From positions 37,132,120-37,196,119 of the forward strand of contig CM038719.1 of NCBI GenBank assembly GCA_021613375.1: DNA of 64,000 bases, read 5' to 3'. The DNA comes from Megaleporinus macrocephalus (lineage: Eukaryota; Chordata; Actinopteri; Characiformes; Anostomidae). Positions 48,440 to 60,200 of the stretch are shown one piece after another. The notes beneath the pieces are model-generated. The model made no database searches. It was not told the DNA's origin and worked only from the letters and a program-made list of their open reading frames with translations. The position numbers were made by a program, and so were the translations under genes. Numbering within the stretch: the stretch's first letter is position 1; each line of letters starts with the position of its first letter.

Positions 48440-48895
48440 ATGCTTCCAAAAGCCCCCCCGGTGCTGTTATGGTCGTCACCGCTGCTCCTGCCAAGTTCTG
48501 AAGAGCTTAATGTCTGGGGAGATTATAAACGTCCTGCTGGAGAAGCCATCAGCCTCACCTGTCCAGCACCTCCGCCAATCGCAGCCTACATACAGCTCGC
48601 ACGGACCTATCCCCGGGGCCTTTCCCACGTTTGCAACCACGACCGTCTTTTACTAGCTGACTTGCAGAGGGAAGAAAACAGAAACAGAAATCCTAGAAGA
48701 GAGGGAGACAGCAAGCCTGAAATTCAGCTTCCAAACACAAATACAGTCCCAGAACTTTCCGTTCGAGAGTCCGAAACTGACCCGAGTCCAACACATCAGC
48801 ACTCCCATCGAATACAGCCTGACGTTTCTAATTATAGCACGGGACAAATTCAAATAAATAAACGCAAGCTGTTTTTAAAGCTGTCATCAATATGA
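48440..48895 (+). other. Unassigned 151-codon open frame in dnaaf5 intron
   Basis: ATG-to-TGA frame in a unique, moderately GC-rich patch. The predicted product is Pro/Ser/Arg-rich without a recognisable domain, signal peptide or membrane segment. It lies antisense in an intron and has no visible splice partners. Most likely a chance frame; not called as a gene. Confidence 0.15.
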
Positions 48896-49325
48896 AGCCT
48901 ATAAAACATACAATACATAAATGTTTAAGGCCAAACTAATTAAATATTAAGGAGGAAAAACCCCATATACAAAAATCTGCAGTGTCTATTAATCCATAAA
49001 CTGAAAAATAAAACAACCCAGTTTTTTGTGGGCTGCCTAAATATATGAGATGCAACAAGCCGTTCAGAATCGACTCCCATTTCTTCATCAGTTGGAAACT
49101 CATTAGAATAACATCAGGCCAAACCTGAGTATCTCCACTCATGGCTTCACAGCTACCGCTGCAAAGAAGCGCCGGAGCCCCTATCATTATGTGGATGCTA
49201 AGAGCTAATCACGTAAATCACTCTGTTGTCCCTGTAATTCCTATCTGAACCACTAGGTGGAAATACACACCCTTTCATTTTCCACAGACTGACTAAAGCA
49301 GCCGCTTAGCGAGAACAGTTTAAGC

Positions 49326-50330
49326 CACATGTGTCAAACTCAAGGCCCGCGGGCCAAATGTGGCCCACCACGTCCTTTTTTGTGGCCCGCGAGAGTCTGA
49401 AAGGTAAAAATAAATAGGTCAGAAGCGTGCTATCACCATAAACTACATTTCCCACAATGCATGTGGATTGTGTTACGGCTTACTGCCACTAGACGACAGT
49501 GTAGTCGGTGATGTGATAACGCGGCCGGTCCCATAATGTCCAGAAAAAGAAAAGTTGATGCAGATGGACGGCTGTTTCAACAAAGATGGGAAGGTGAATA
49601 CCTGTTCATGCTTCAAGGTGAAAGACCGGTTTGACTTTTGTGTTATGAAGCCACATGTTGGTTATTAAAGAGACAATCTACGCCGGCAGTTTAACACCAA
49701 GCACGGAGCTCAGTACGGCAAAGCTAGCCTTCAAGAAAAGCAACGGACTGCACAAGAATTAAAAGACAAACTGAAGTCGCAGCAGAATCTGTTCACGAAA
49801 GCCAAAAACAATGCTAGCTTTACTGTGGCTGAAGAAATCGCCCGAGCTTCAAAGTGTTTTTCAGAGGGAGTGTTTTTGAAGCAGTGCTGCTGAAGGTCTG
49901 TGAGCAGGTGTGTCGTGAGCAGGTGTGTCCCGACCAGACTCAGACTTTTAAAAATTCAGTTTGTCAAGAAACACCATCGCTGACCGAGTTAAGGAGCTAG
50001 CTGGCTGAGGAGTCCCGCAGCTACACAGCTTCTTCATTAGCTGTTGATGAAACACAGATCTGTGTAGTTGCTGTTGCAGTGTATTTAGTGTTTGCAGGTT
50101 TTATGTATTTATTGTAATCAAAGCATCTCATTAGTTTAAGGCAAGGCCGTTTTTATCTGTCACACATGTTCTTAGCAGCTCACAATGTTTGATTTTATAC
50201 TAATTAAGCCTCATTTCAGTGTGTCAAACGTTTTGATCAAAGTTAATATTATAACTCGTGTTTGGTGTTATTTTTTATTCACTTGAATAGTTTGATCCTT
50301 GATTGAAGGACTTTGTGGATTTCAAAACAT
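49326..50330 (+). pseudogene. Degenerate hAT transposon with transposase N-terminal remnant
   Basis: The left terminus CACATGTGTCAAACTCAAGG with GCCCGCGGGCC matches the hAT end CAGGGGTGTCAAACTCAAGG. An ATG at 49536 opens MSRKRKVDADGRLFQQRWEG, typical of the Charlie/GTF2IRD2-related (BED-finger) hAT transposase. An in-frame TGA after about 33 codons and at least one frameshift break it. Later frames still show SQQNLFTKAK and AEEIARASKCF. The catalytic half is missing. Confidence 0.8.
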
Positions 50331-50659
50331 GACGGAAGGAATGAAAGAAAAACATGAAAGGATGAGAGATGAACTGCATGTGGTATTGATTAGACATGTG
50401 TGTCGGGCGCTGGTCAGACAGGTCAGTAGCAGATCAGAGTGTGATGGATAGAGTGTAAAACAGGAGAATAAAGGAGGCTGTTTGAAAGGAAAGAAGGGAG
50501 GGATCAGCGAACGAGTGACAGGATTATATCCATCCTTCACTCTCCATCAGCAACGGCAGGGCTAAATCTCCGTACTCTGGCCAGTCGCACCGCCATACAG
50601 CTCAGAATGACATTACAGGAACATTGTTCTCCTCTAACAGGGAACCTCAGGGCTGTTCA

Positions 50660-50704
50660 CTACACACACGCAGCCGACTCTCCACTAACCTCTGTAGCAG
50701 CAGT

Positions 50705-50745
<41 letters not shown>

Positions 50746-50901
50746 CCGACTTTCCACTAACCTCTGTAGCAGCAGTGACACTACACACACACACACACAC
50801 ACACACACAGCCGACTCTCCACTAACCTCTGTAGCAGCAGTGACACACACACACACACACACACAGCCGACTTTCCACTAACCTCTGTAGCAGCAGTGAC
50901 A

Positions 50902-50932
<31 letters not shown>

Positions 50933-53900
50933 GCCGACTTTCCACTAACCTCTGTAGCAGCAGTGACACTACACACACACACACACACAGCCGACTCTAC
51001 ACTAACCTCTGTAGCAGCAGTAACACTACACACACACACACACACAGCCGACTCTCCACTAACCTCTGCAGCAGCAGTGACACTACACACACACAGCCGA
51101 CTCTACACTAACCTCTGCAGCAGCAGTGACACTACACACACACAGCCGACTCTACACTAACCTCTGCAGCAGCAGTAACACTACACACACACAGCCGACT
51201 CTACACTAACCTCTGTAGCAGCAGTGACACTACACACACACAGCCGACTCTACACTAACCTCTGCAGCAGCAGTAACACTACACACACACAGCTGACTCT
51301 ACACTAACCTCTGCAGCAGCAGTGACACTACACACACACAGCCGACTCTAGACTAACCTCTGCAGCAGCAGTAACACTACACACACACAGCCGACTCTAC
51401 ACTAACCTCTGTAGCAGCAGTAACACTACACACACACAGCCGACTCTACACTAACCTCTGTAGCAGCAGTGACACTACACACACACAGCCGACTCTACAC
51501 TAACCTTTGTAGCAGCAGTGACACTACACACACACAGCCGACTCTACACTAACCTCTGCAGCAGCAGTAACACTACACACACACTGCTGACTCTCCACTA
51601 ACCTCTACAGCAGCAGTGACACTACACACACACAGCCGACTCTCCACTAAACTCTGTAGCAGCAGTGACACTACACACACACAGCCGACTCTACACTAAC
51701 CTCTGTAGCAGCAGTGACACTACACACACACAGCCGACTCTACACTAACCTCTGTAGCAGCAGTGACACTACACACACACAGCCGACTCTACACTAACCT
51801 CTGCAGCAGCAGTAACACTACACACACACTGCCGACTCTCCACTAACCTCTACAGCAGCAGTGACACTACACACACACAGCCGACTCTCCACTAAACTCT
51901 GTAGCAGCAGTGACACTACACACACACAGCCGACTCTACACTAACCTCTGTAGCAGCAGTGACACTACACACACACAGCCAGCTCTACACTAACCTCTGT
52001 AGCAGCAGTAACACTACACACACACAGCCGACTCTACACTAACCTCTGCAGCAGTAATACTACACACACAGCCGACTCTACACTAACCTCTGTAGCAGCA
52101 GTAACACTACACACACACAGCCGACTCTACACTAACCTCTGTAGCAGCAGTAACACTACACACACACAGCCGACTCTACACTAACCTCTGTAGCAGCAGT
52201 GACACTACACACACACAGCCGACTCTACACTAACCTCTGTAGCAGCAGTGACACTACACACACACAGCCGACTCTACACTAACCTCTGTAGTAGCAGTAA
52301 CACTACACACACACAGCCGACTCTACACTAACCTCTGTAGCAGCAGTAACACTACACACACAGCCGACTCTACACTAACCTCTGTAGCAGCAGTGACACT
52401 ACACACACACAGCCGACTCTACACTAACCTCTGTAGCAGCAGTAACACTACACACACACAGCCGACTCTACACTAACCTCTGTAGCAGCAGTAACACTAC
52501 ACACACAGCCGACTCTACACTAACCTCTGTAGCAGCAGTGACACTACACACACACAGCCGACTCTACACTAACCTCTGTAGCAGTAACACTACACACACA
52601 CACAGTCAACTCTACACTAACCTCTGTAGCAGCAGTAATACTACACACACACAGCCGACTCTACACTAACCTCTGTAGCAGTAACACTACACACACACAG
52701 CCGACTCTACACTAACCTCTGTAGCAGCAGTAACACTACACACACACAGCCGACTCTACACTAACCTCTGTAGCAGCAGTGACACTACACATACACAGCC
52801 GACTCTCCACTAACCTCTGCAGCAGTAATACTACACACACAGCCGACTCTACACTAATCTCTGTAACAGCAGTGACACTACACACACACAGCCAACTCTA
52901 CACTAACCTCTGTAGCAGCAGTAACACTACACACACACAGCCGACTCTACACTAACCTCTGTAGCAGCAGTAACACTACACACACACAGCCGACTCTACA
53001 CTAACCTCTGTAGCAGCAGTAACACTACACACACACAGCCGACTCTACACTAACCTCTGCAGCAGCAGTGACACTACACACACACAGCCGACTCTACACT
53101 AACCTCTGCAGCAGCAGTAACACTACACACACACAGCTGACTCTACACTAACCTCTGCAGCAGCAGTGACACTACACACACACAGCCGACTCTACACTAA
53201 CCTCTGTAGCAGTAACACTACACACACACAGCCGACTCTACACTAATCTCTGTAACAGCAGTGACACTACACACACACAGCCGACTCTACACTAACCTCT
53301 GTAGCAGCAGTAACACTACACACACACAGCCAACTCTACACTAACCTCTGTAGCAGCAGTAACACTACACACACACAGCCGACTCTACACTAACCTCTGT
53401 AGCAGCAGTAACACTACACACACACAGCCGACTCTACACTAACCTCTGCAGCAGCAGTGACACTACACACACACAGCCGACTCTACACTAACCTCTGCAG
53501 CAGCAGTAACACTACACACACACAGCTGACTCTACACTAACCTCTGCAGCAGCAGTGACACTACACACACACAGCCGACTCTACACTAACCTCTGCAGCA
53601 GCAGTAACACTACACACACACAGCTGACTCTCCACTAACCTCTGCAGCAGCAGTGACACTACACACACACAGCCGACTCTCCACTAAACTCTGCAGCAGC
53701 AGTGACACTACACACACACAGCCGACTCTACACTAACCTCTGTAGCAGCAGTAACACTACACACACACAGCCGACTCTACACTAACCTCTGTAGCAGCAG
53801 TGACACTACACACACACAGCCGACTCTACACTAACCTCTGTAGCAGCAGTAACACTACACACACACAGCCGACTCTACACTAACCTCTGCAGCAGTAATA

Positions 53901-54120
53901 CTACACACACAGCCGACTCTACACTAACCTCTGTAGCAGCAGTAACACTACACACACACAGCCGACTCTACACTAACCTCTGTAGCAGCAGTAACACTAC
54001 ACACACAGCCGACTCTACACTAACCTCTGTAGCAGCAGTGACACTACACACACACAGCCGACTCCACACTAACCTCTGTAGTAGCAGTAACACTACACAC
54101 ACACAGCCGACTCTACACTA
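50660..54120. repeat. 49-bp minisatellite in dnaaf5 intron
   Basis: About 65 copies of a 49-bp unit: CAGCAGTGACACTACACACA, CACAGCCGACTCTACACTAA, CCTCTGTAG. The left end (50660-51060) has longer (CA)n inside each unit; the rest is uniform, with GTGAC/GTAAC and CTGTAG/CTGCAG variants. Confidence 0.96.
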
Positions 54121-54318
54121 ACTTTGTTCTTACTCAGGAGGACATCATTACGATCTGCTGAACCCACAACAAATAAAAAAGTGTGACACGATGTCTCACA
54201 TAATTGTGCAACTATAAAGAAATAGGTTGTGAATAAAACAGCAGATCTTGGTGATGTCACGCCAGGAATGATGATCACTCATCGCATCACCATTCATCAC
54301 ATGATCCTGATCTCTTAC

Positions 54319-54510
54319 CCAGCACTATGAGCTGTACTCTGTGGTCGGGGTCGTCCAGGTAGAGCAGCAGCTGCTGGTAGAGGAACTGCAGGTTGGGACG
54401 TTGTGTGTGAATGTCGTAATCGCTCCCTAAAGATGAGAACCACGCACTCAGGGCCTTCAGGGCTTCAGCACGCACCTCCTCACTGCTGTCATCTATACGC
54501 TTCAAAAGCT
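54319..54510 (-). CDS. dnaaf5: dnaaf5 (HEATR2), penultimate coding exon
   Basis: 192 nt on the minus strand with acceptor CTGTTCCAG and donor GTAAGA, phase 1 at both ends. It encodes ELLKRIDDSSEEVRAEALKA, a LSAWFSS helix, and FLYQQLLLYLDDPDHRVQ. These follow DNAAF5 closely: E-L-L-K-R-L-D-D-x-S-x-x-V-R, then Y-L-Y-R-E-L-L-V-H-L-D-D-P. Two HEAT-repeat units with the D-D-x-S-x-E-V-R and D-D-P-x-x-x-V-Q intra-repeat turns are visible. No stop or frameshift is present. Confidence 0.93.
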
Positions 54511-54644
54511 CTGGAACAGACAGAAGCAAGAATAATCAAACCAGGAGGCATCATTTCCCACGTGTTAGAACATCATGGCTACGATAGACTGGCCTGCCTG
54601 TAGTGTCGCTTAATGGAAACCTGTGCCACTAATTGAAAACAAAG

Positions 54645-54975
54645 CTTAGGGAACCAGTCTCATCATCAGAAGGTCGCTGGTTTGAGTCCCTGAACCGTCA
54701 GGACATGACTAAAGTGCCTTTGAGCGAGACACCTGACCCCCAGCTGCTAAACAGGTACTGGAGATAGGGCTGCCCACCACTCTGGGCATGTATGCTTACT
54801 GGCCCCTAGTGTCTGTGTGTGTAATAAGGAGTGGGTGGAATTAGGAGCGCTGGGCAGCCCTATCCAGCACCCGGGGAGCAGCTGGGGATTAGGTGTCTTG
54901 CTTAAGGGCACTTCAGTCGTGTCCTGTCGGTTTAGGGGATCCAACCAGGAGGTGTTTCACTGCACAGGTAAGTTA
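54645..54975. mobile_element. Composite SINE, fold-back arrangement
   Basis: A + strand SINE (about 54648-54823: AGCTTAGGGAACCAGTCTCA, GGTCGCTGGTTTGAGTCCC, AGGGCTGCCCACCACTCTGG) is followed by the same body on the - strand (about 54850-54935). A + strand tail, GGTGTTTCACTGCACAGGTA (54951-54970), follows. The GGTTTGAGTCC word is a tRNA B-box. Confidence 0.65.
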
Positions 54976-55151
54976 AACACAAGCAAACACAAGCGGCACA
55001 TAGTTGGAAATTCTAGACCTCAAATCTTGTCTAGACAAAATTCTCCTTTCAAAACTTGATCAGTCGGTGTCTTGGGTCACCCAAGTTTTGAAACAGTACA
55101 GAGTGAATGTACTGCAGGGTATGTTTTTGGTGTGTGTGTGTGTGTGTGTAC

Positions 55152-55308
55152 CTGGGTATATCTTGTTAAGGGTCTCTGCACTAAGGCACGGTGCTGTGAG
55201 GGTGAGGAGAGTGTGCAGTGATCTGCAGGCGAGCAGGCGTGCGAGCTGGGAGTCCTCCTCCAGCGCAGAGATCAGATCAGCACAGAGCTTCACCTCCACA
55301 CTCACAAC
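55152..55308 (-). CDS. dnaaf5: dnaaf5 (HEATR2), third-last coding exon
   Basis: 157 nt on the minus strand between a TGTTAG acceptor (55310-55309) and a donor at 55151 (CAG|GTACAC). It starts in phase 0 and ends in phase 1, matching the next exon. It encodes KLCADLISALEEDSQLARLL, ACRSLHTLLTL and ETLNKIYP. DNAAF5 has C-x-x-L-I-S-A-L-x-D-D-S-x-x-x-R-L-x-x-C-R and L-x-x-I-Y-P-E-L-L at this place. The donor is followed directly by a (TG)n/(CA)n microsatellite. The 5' exons of the gene must lie beyond the window or in an unresolved part; none was recognised between 55.3 and 61 kb. Confidence 0.9.
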
Positions 55309-55434
55309 CTAACATACACAACACAAACATATACATTTATATACACACAAAACCAGTGTTCCAAAAGCTAGTCTCGTGTTCCAAAAGCTAGCCAGGCCGT
55401 TTTCTCCAAGAGCGGCAGAGTCCCATATTCTTTT

Positions 55435-57480
55435 CCAAGTATGAATTTGGACATAATATAAACAGTAATTTTCTCGAGTCAGTGTTTATTTACAATTCCT
55501 TTTACAATTATGATAATACCAGATATATTAAAAATAATAATTATAATGGTAGTAGTAGTAGTAGTAGCAAAGGTGGTAGTAGCAGTTTAAAAACTGAGTG
55601 TTTTAGATATATGTAGTTATATATAAGTAGCATTCCCGTTTTTGAATGATGGCTTTAGTCTTGACTATCACTGATTTATTGCTCACAACTTAAAACATGA
55701 ATAAACAAACAATAATAAAGAAAATAAACCAATGTAAGAGCTTAAGCCTCAACAAACGGGAGCTTATATCGCCCCGTTTGTTGATAAATTAATTTAAAAT
55801 TAATTTAAAAAATGTAACCAAGAGACAATTTATGCTATCAAACAAAAAGCTATTATCAATCAGTCAACCTTAGCATATACAATTAAAGGGATTGAAAGCA
55901 AAATGAGCAAAAATAATAATAAATAAAATACAAATTTTAAATAAACATTTAATATAGATGCATAAAATACAATGTAAAAAATGTAAGAAAAAATTTATAA
56001 AAGAATATAAAATAAAAATAAAATACATACAACAAGATAATAAAAAGTTGAAATGCTAATAAAAAATAGATAATAATAAAAATAATAGATAATAAAAATA
56101 ATAAAGAGAATAATAATAATAATAATAAAAAATTACAATAAAATAAAATAAAACAAACTAAAAATACATAAAAATAAATAAGATAAAAATAAAATCCTAA
56201 TAGAGAGATATATTCATTTAAAACAATCACAGGCTTTCTGATGGTGACTAGTTCAGTGATCCCAGTGAGCTGAGCTTCAGAGTTTCCTGTAGAGAATTCC
56301 AGCTCGCTGGTGCACTGTAGCTAAAAGCAGAATTTCCCAGTTCACTAAAAACTCTCGGTACCTGACAGGTGATCCAGCCACTAGAGCGAGTCTGATAATT
56401 ATTGTTATTTATCGAAATCAAGGAAGAGATGTAATGTAATTAATAAATTAAATACATCCCTTCACTACATCTTTGGGGTTATTTACAGCAGTACGTAAAT
56501 ATGTATTTGGACATAATATAAACAGTGATTTTCTCGAGTCAGTGTTTTTTTTTTACAATTCCTTTCTCGCCACAAACCACAAATACTACTACTAATAATA
56601 CCAGTAAAATTTGAAAAATGATTGTTTTATATATATGTAGTTGTAGCATTCCCGTTTTTGAATGATGGCTTTAGTCTTGACTATCACTGATTTATTGCTC
56701 ACAACTTAAAACATGAATAAACAATAATAAAGAAAATAAACCAACATAAGAGCTTATGCTTCAACAAACGAGAGCTTATTTCGTCCCGTTTGTTAATAAA
56801 TGAATTTAAGATTAATAAAAAATTGTAACCAAGAGACAATTTATGCTATAAAACAAAAAGCTATTAATAAATTAAATACATCCCTTTAGTACATCTTTGG
56901 GGTTATTTACAGCAGTACGTACGTATGAATTTGGACATAATATAAACAGTGATTTTCTTGAGTCAGTGTTTATTTACAATTCCTTTCTCGCCACAAACCA
57001 CAAATACTACTAATAATACCAGTAAAATTAAAAAAATGATAACAATCATACTGGTAGTAGTATAAGTAGTAGCAAAAATGGTAGTAGCAGTTTAAAATAG
57101 AGTGTTTTATATATATGTAGTTGTAGCATTCCCGTTTTTGAATGATGGCTTTAGTCTTGACTGTCACTGATTTATTGCTCACAACTTAAAACATGAATAA
57201 ACAAACAATAATAGAGAAAATAAACCAACATAAGAGCTTGAGCCTCAACAAAATGAGAGCTTAAACTCTGAGCATGTGCGCCGTAACGTAGCGCCTAATA
57301 TTGCCTTCAAAATAAAACAAATACATATCGCCCCTTTTGTTGATAAAATAATTTAAAATTTAAAAATGTAACCAAGAGACAAGTTATGCCATCAAACATA
57401 AAGCTATTAATAAATTTAATACATTTAATACCCTTTAGTACACCTTTAGGGGTATATTCAATAGTACTCAATTTAATTAA
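55435..57480. repeat. Threefold tandem duplication of a ~430-550 bp segment
   Basis: Three copies start at about 55438, 56503 and 56926, with words ATTTGGACATAATATAAACA, TGAATGATGGCTTTAGTCTT, and AACCAAGAGACAATTTATGC. The first copy is split by A-rich DNA (about 55880-56430). Confidence 0.8.
55900..56225. repeat. A-rich AATAA low-complexity tract
   Basis: Mostly A with AATA and AAAT words. The reverse-strand Phe/Leu/Tyr-rich open frame is compositional. Confidence 0.8.
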
Positions 57481-57865
57481 ATAAATGAAAAATAGCACGT
57501 TAGCAGTAGAATTGGTAGAATTAGGTCTTATTTTGATAGCACTGATGAGTCTGATAAATTTAGATAAGGCTGTTGGGAGTGAACTGTTAGCAGTAAAGCA
57601 TTCTCAGTGGATTTGTTTGATAATCCCATTCATTTATTAATTATGACATGCTGTATCTAAAACCACAGATTTAACTATTCAAGTCAAAATTGGAATAATC
57701 GTTTGAATAGTTGGAATAATAGTTGAATGGTGCATCTTGGATGTGGCCCTCAATCTTTTGCTTTTAACATAGTAATCATCAGACTAAGAAGATTATATAT
57801 TGCTTAGGTTGGGTAACCAATCACACTAAAGTGAGACTGACAGGCCAGGAAAATTAGTAAATATG

Positions 57866-57888
57866 TGGCAGGAGTTTGAGACCCCTGG
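57866..57888 (-). mobile_element. Solitary hAT terminus
   Basis: GGAGTTTGAGACCCCTG is the reverse complement of the common hAT end CAGGGGTGTCAAACTCC. No matching internal sequence was recognised nearby. Confidence 0.5.
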
Positions 57889-57924
57889 TGTAAACTGAAC
57901 GCAAGGTAAAAAATGCACCTTTTA

Positions 57925-58120
57925 TATCATTGCTGTCCAATGAAAAACAAGTCTCTCCGAAATAGTAACTTTACAGTTACTGTACTTTCAATGGAAGTTA
58001 ATGGAACCTGATATTTTTTCCAAATGATTTTGGAGCATTTCTATTGGTGCATTCATCATGAAACCTTTACAAATTTACAAAAATGGAGGTACATGTTTTT
58101 CTTTGGACAGTGATAATATC
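57925..58120 (-). mobile_element. GCTGTCC-end MITE family, complete copy
   Basis: Both termini are present: ATCATTGCTGTCCAATGAAA on the left and TTTTCTTTGGACAGTGATAA on the right. ATATCA occurs beside the left end and in ATAATATCAC on the right, a possible target duplication. The interior has the family core reversed (GAGCATTTCTATTGGTGCAT). Confidence 0.8.
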
Positions 58121-59070
58121 ACTTCTCCAACATTTCTCCAACAACCCATTTACCAGCAATGTTATAGATCCATCTCAGTTCACACCATGCAATACAAAAG
58201 AGGAAGCTTCATAGGACAGTGTTACTGAGGACACACCTTTTCCCAGCACAAGCTTCGCTTTTGGAACACGGCCAAACTGACAAAACACTGATAAATGTTG
58301 TGTAGTGGTGCAAAATTGACCCCCTCCCAACCCGCTTATCTCAAATGTAGTCGATCAGCCAAGACATGTTTGGTGACTGAGGTCTGCTTCTATCCTTTCA
58401 CAGTGGAGCTACAAGGCTAATGTAGCTAACAAGTAATGGGAGCTTCAAAACTCCACTGAACTACCACTGAAAAACTACCACTGAAAGAAACATGTTCCAC
58501 GTGTTAATAGTCTTAAAATAATCTGCTAAGATCAGATAAACAGGTAAACAGGTGCTGTCCTGCTGCTGTGTTGATGAAGCTCTACAGGATGTTTGATCTT
58601 CAGGTCTCGTGTGTAGCAGTTGTACTGTTGTGATCATCTCCACTGTGCAGAGCTGACAGAGCACCACACTGTTGTGTTTCTGTGTAAAATACTACCACAA
58701 CTTTAGATACACGTGAGTGATTGTTTGTAGCTGCAGCTCGCGCTCCAGATAAATCCATGCTTTCAGTGGGCGCGGCCACCTTTGTGATGCATCGACGCAC
58801 GTTATGCTAATTGACCTAATTTCGTAATCGATATAGTTAAATACGTAAGTTTTAGGAGTTCGAGTGAGAACGCTGAGGCAAAGTTGACTTTAAAACCAAA
58901 ATTCTCAAGGAGGGAAACTTAATTTTTTTACTGAAAACAAAATCGCTAAACCAACTCCCCATTAGAACCAACAGAGAGTCTAATCTCCGCTATGAGCTGA
59001 GCCCAAGCTTAAAGGGCCAGCAACTGTCTGCTTAACACAGTGTCTGTGTGTGAATACTGTTCATACAAAT
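58121..59070. other. Unique sequence, no gene seen
   Basis: Intergenic or dnaaf5 intronic DNA. Reverse-strand open frames at 58461-58800 show no HEAT motif or other known domain. Confidence 0.4.
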
Positions 59071-59072
59071 AA

Positions 59073-59073
59073 T

Positions 59074-59168
<95 letters not shown>
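59073..59168. repeat. (CA)n-(TA)n compound microsatellite
   Basis: CA run (about 59076-59118) followed by TA (about 59122-59168). Confidence 0.95.
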
Positions 59169-59171
<3 letters not shown>

Positions 59172-59342
59172 TTGTGTAATGTTCTTTAGTACATTTGTCT
59201 ATTTTAACATTTTGATATCTTCATATCTCACTTAAAGTAAAAAGGCAATAGTGATTTGATTTATATCATGATATATATCGATATCGACTGATATGAAAAA
59301 AAAAATTTGTTGATTTTTTTTTGTTTTTCGCATTATTTGAAC

Positions 59343-59745
59343 AAGACCTGGTCACACTGTGTGTAAATTTATGGTGAATAGATCAATAGAAATGCTCCAA
59401 AAATAGCCTGGAAATAATTCTGGTTCCATTAACTTACGTTCAAAGTAAAGTAGAGGGGCCGTCGTGGGCTGAAGGTTAGGGAACCAGCTTTGTGACCGGA
59501 AGGTTCCATCCTATGAACTGACAGGACACAGCTAAAGTGCCCTTGAACAAGGCACCTAACCCCTGACTGCTCACCGGGCGCTGTGGTAGGGCTGCCCACT
59601 GCTCCGGGCAAGTGTGCTCACTGCCCTCTAGTGGGTCTGTTCACTAGTGTGAGTGTTTCACTGCACAGATAATCTAAGTACTTCAGGCCTTCTCCTGTAA
59701 AGTTGCTATTTTGGATGGTTTTCTTTGGCCACACAACTCCCTGCA
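59343..59745 (+). mobile_element. GCTGTCC-end MITE copy interrupted by a SINE
   Basis: The MITE core (ATCAATAGAAATGCTCCAAA; ATAATTCTGGTTCCATTAAC; AAAGTAAAGT) stops at about 59450 and resumes at about 59685 with CTTCTCCTGTAAAGTTGCTA. A SINE lies between. Confidence 0.75.
59451..59690 (+). mobile_element. tRNA-derived SINE inserted in a MITE
   Basis: Head with an A-box-like TGGGCTGAAGG (59465) and B-box-like GGTTCCATCC (59502-59511), then a conserved body (CCTTGAACAAGGCACCTAAC; AGGGCTGCCCACTGCTCCGG; GTTTCACTGCACAGATAATC). Same family as the copies at 25735 and 54645. Confidence 0.75.
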
Positions 59746-59845
59746 TGTACTTCTCCATTAATGGATTCTTAAAAACACATTTTACTACAAAATTATCTCT
59801 CAAAAGTAACATGAACCAAAGTCTTAGGCATCAGGCAACATACAC

Positions 59846-60200
59846 TACTGTACGAAAGTCTTCAGCATGTAAGATAGTTTAAAAGCCTTATCAATAAGTG
59901 CATGTTCACCCGTAAGAACACCAGATCTGATTAGAACAGATGTTAATAATCATACATACAATAGAAAATAACATGAATATCTTATTGTGAGAGAAGTAGA
60001 TCAGATCTTGATCCAGTTTGAAGAAGTGTAGTTCCAGATTTCTCCTGGACGCCCCAGACACTGTATGAATGTATTCAGTTCTTTCAGCAGCAAATCTTGA
60101 TTTAGCTTAATGAAGTACTGAGCAGTCAAAGCAGGTATTAGATGAGAACTGTAAATAATACTGGGTTGTTTATAGAAGGAGAAGCTCGGAAAAGGTTAAA
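59846..60200 (-). mobile_element. Tc1/mariner-like non-autonomous element, copy 2 (3' truncated)
   Basis: Left end ACACTACTGTACGAAAGTCT resembles the 6460-6951 terminus. The body (CTCCTGGACGCCCCAGACAC; CAGTCAAAGCAGGTATTAGA) is the reverse complement of 6614-6905. No second terminus was found. Confidence 0.6.

Larger units (their letters stand above)
43424..54318 (-). other. dnaaf5 last intron (10.9 kb)
   Basis: Donor GTAAGA after 54319 and acceptor CCCCTCAG before 43423, phase 1. It holds the 44-bp and 49-bp minisatellites, an (ATT)n-(AAT)n mirror repeat, LINE and hAT fragments, and about 1 kb of unique DNA around 48100-49320. Confidence 0.85.

Noticed and set aside
48440..48895. 151-codon frame in the dnaaf5 intron as a gene
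   Set aside because: No recognisable domain, no splice context and antisense to the host gene; consistent with chance.
50660..54120. Regularly spaced repeats resembling a CRISPR array
   Set aside because: Units are contiguous 49-bp tandem repeats without unique spacers, in an intron of a vertebrate gene.
49326..57888. One 8.5 kb hAT element with ends at 49326 and 57888, carrying two dnaaf5 exons
   Set aside because: The flanking 8-mers (GTTTAAGC and GTGTAAAC) match at only 6 of 8 bases, the last dnaaf5 exon lies outside, and the exons are ancestral. Two unrelated hAT ends are more likely.
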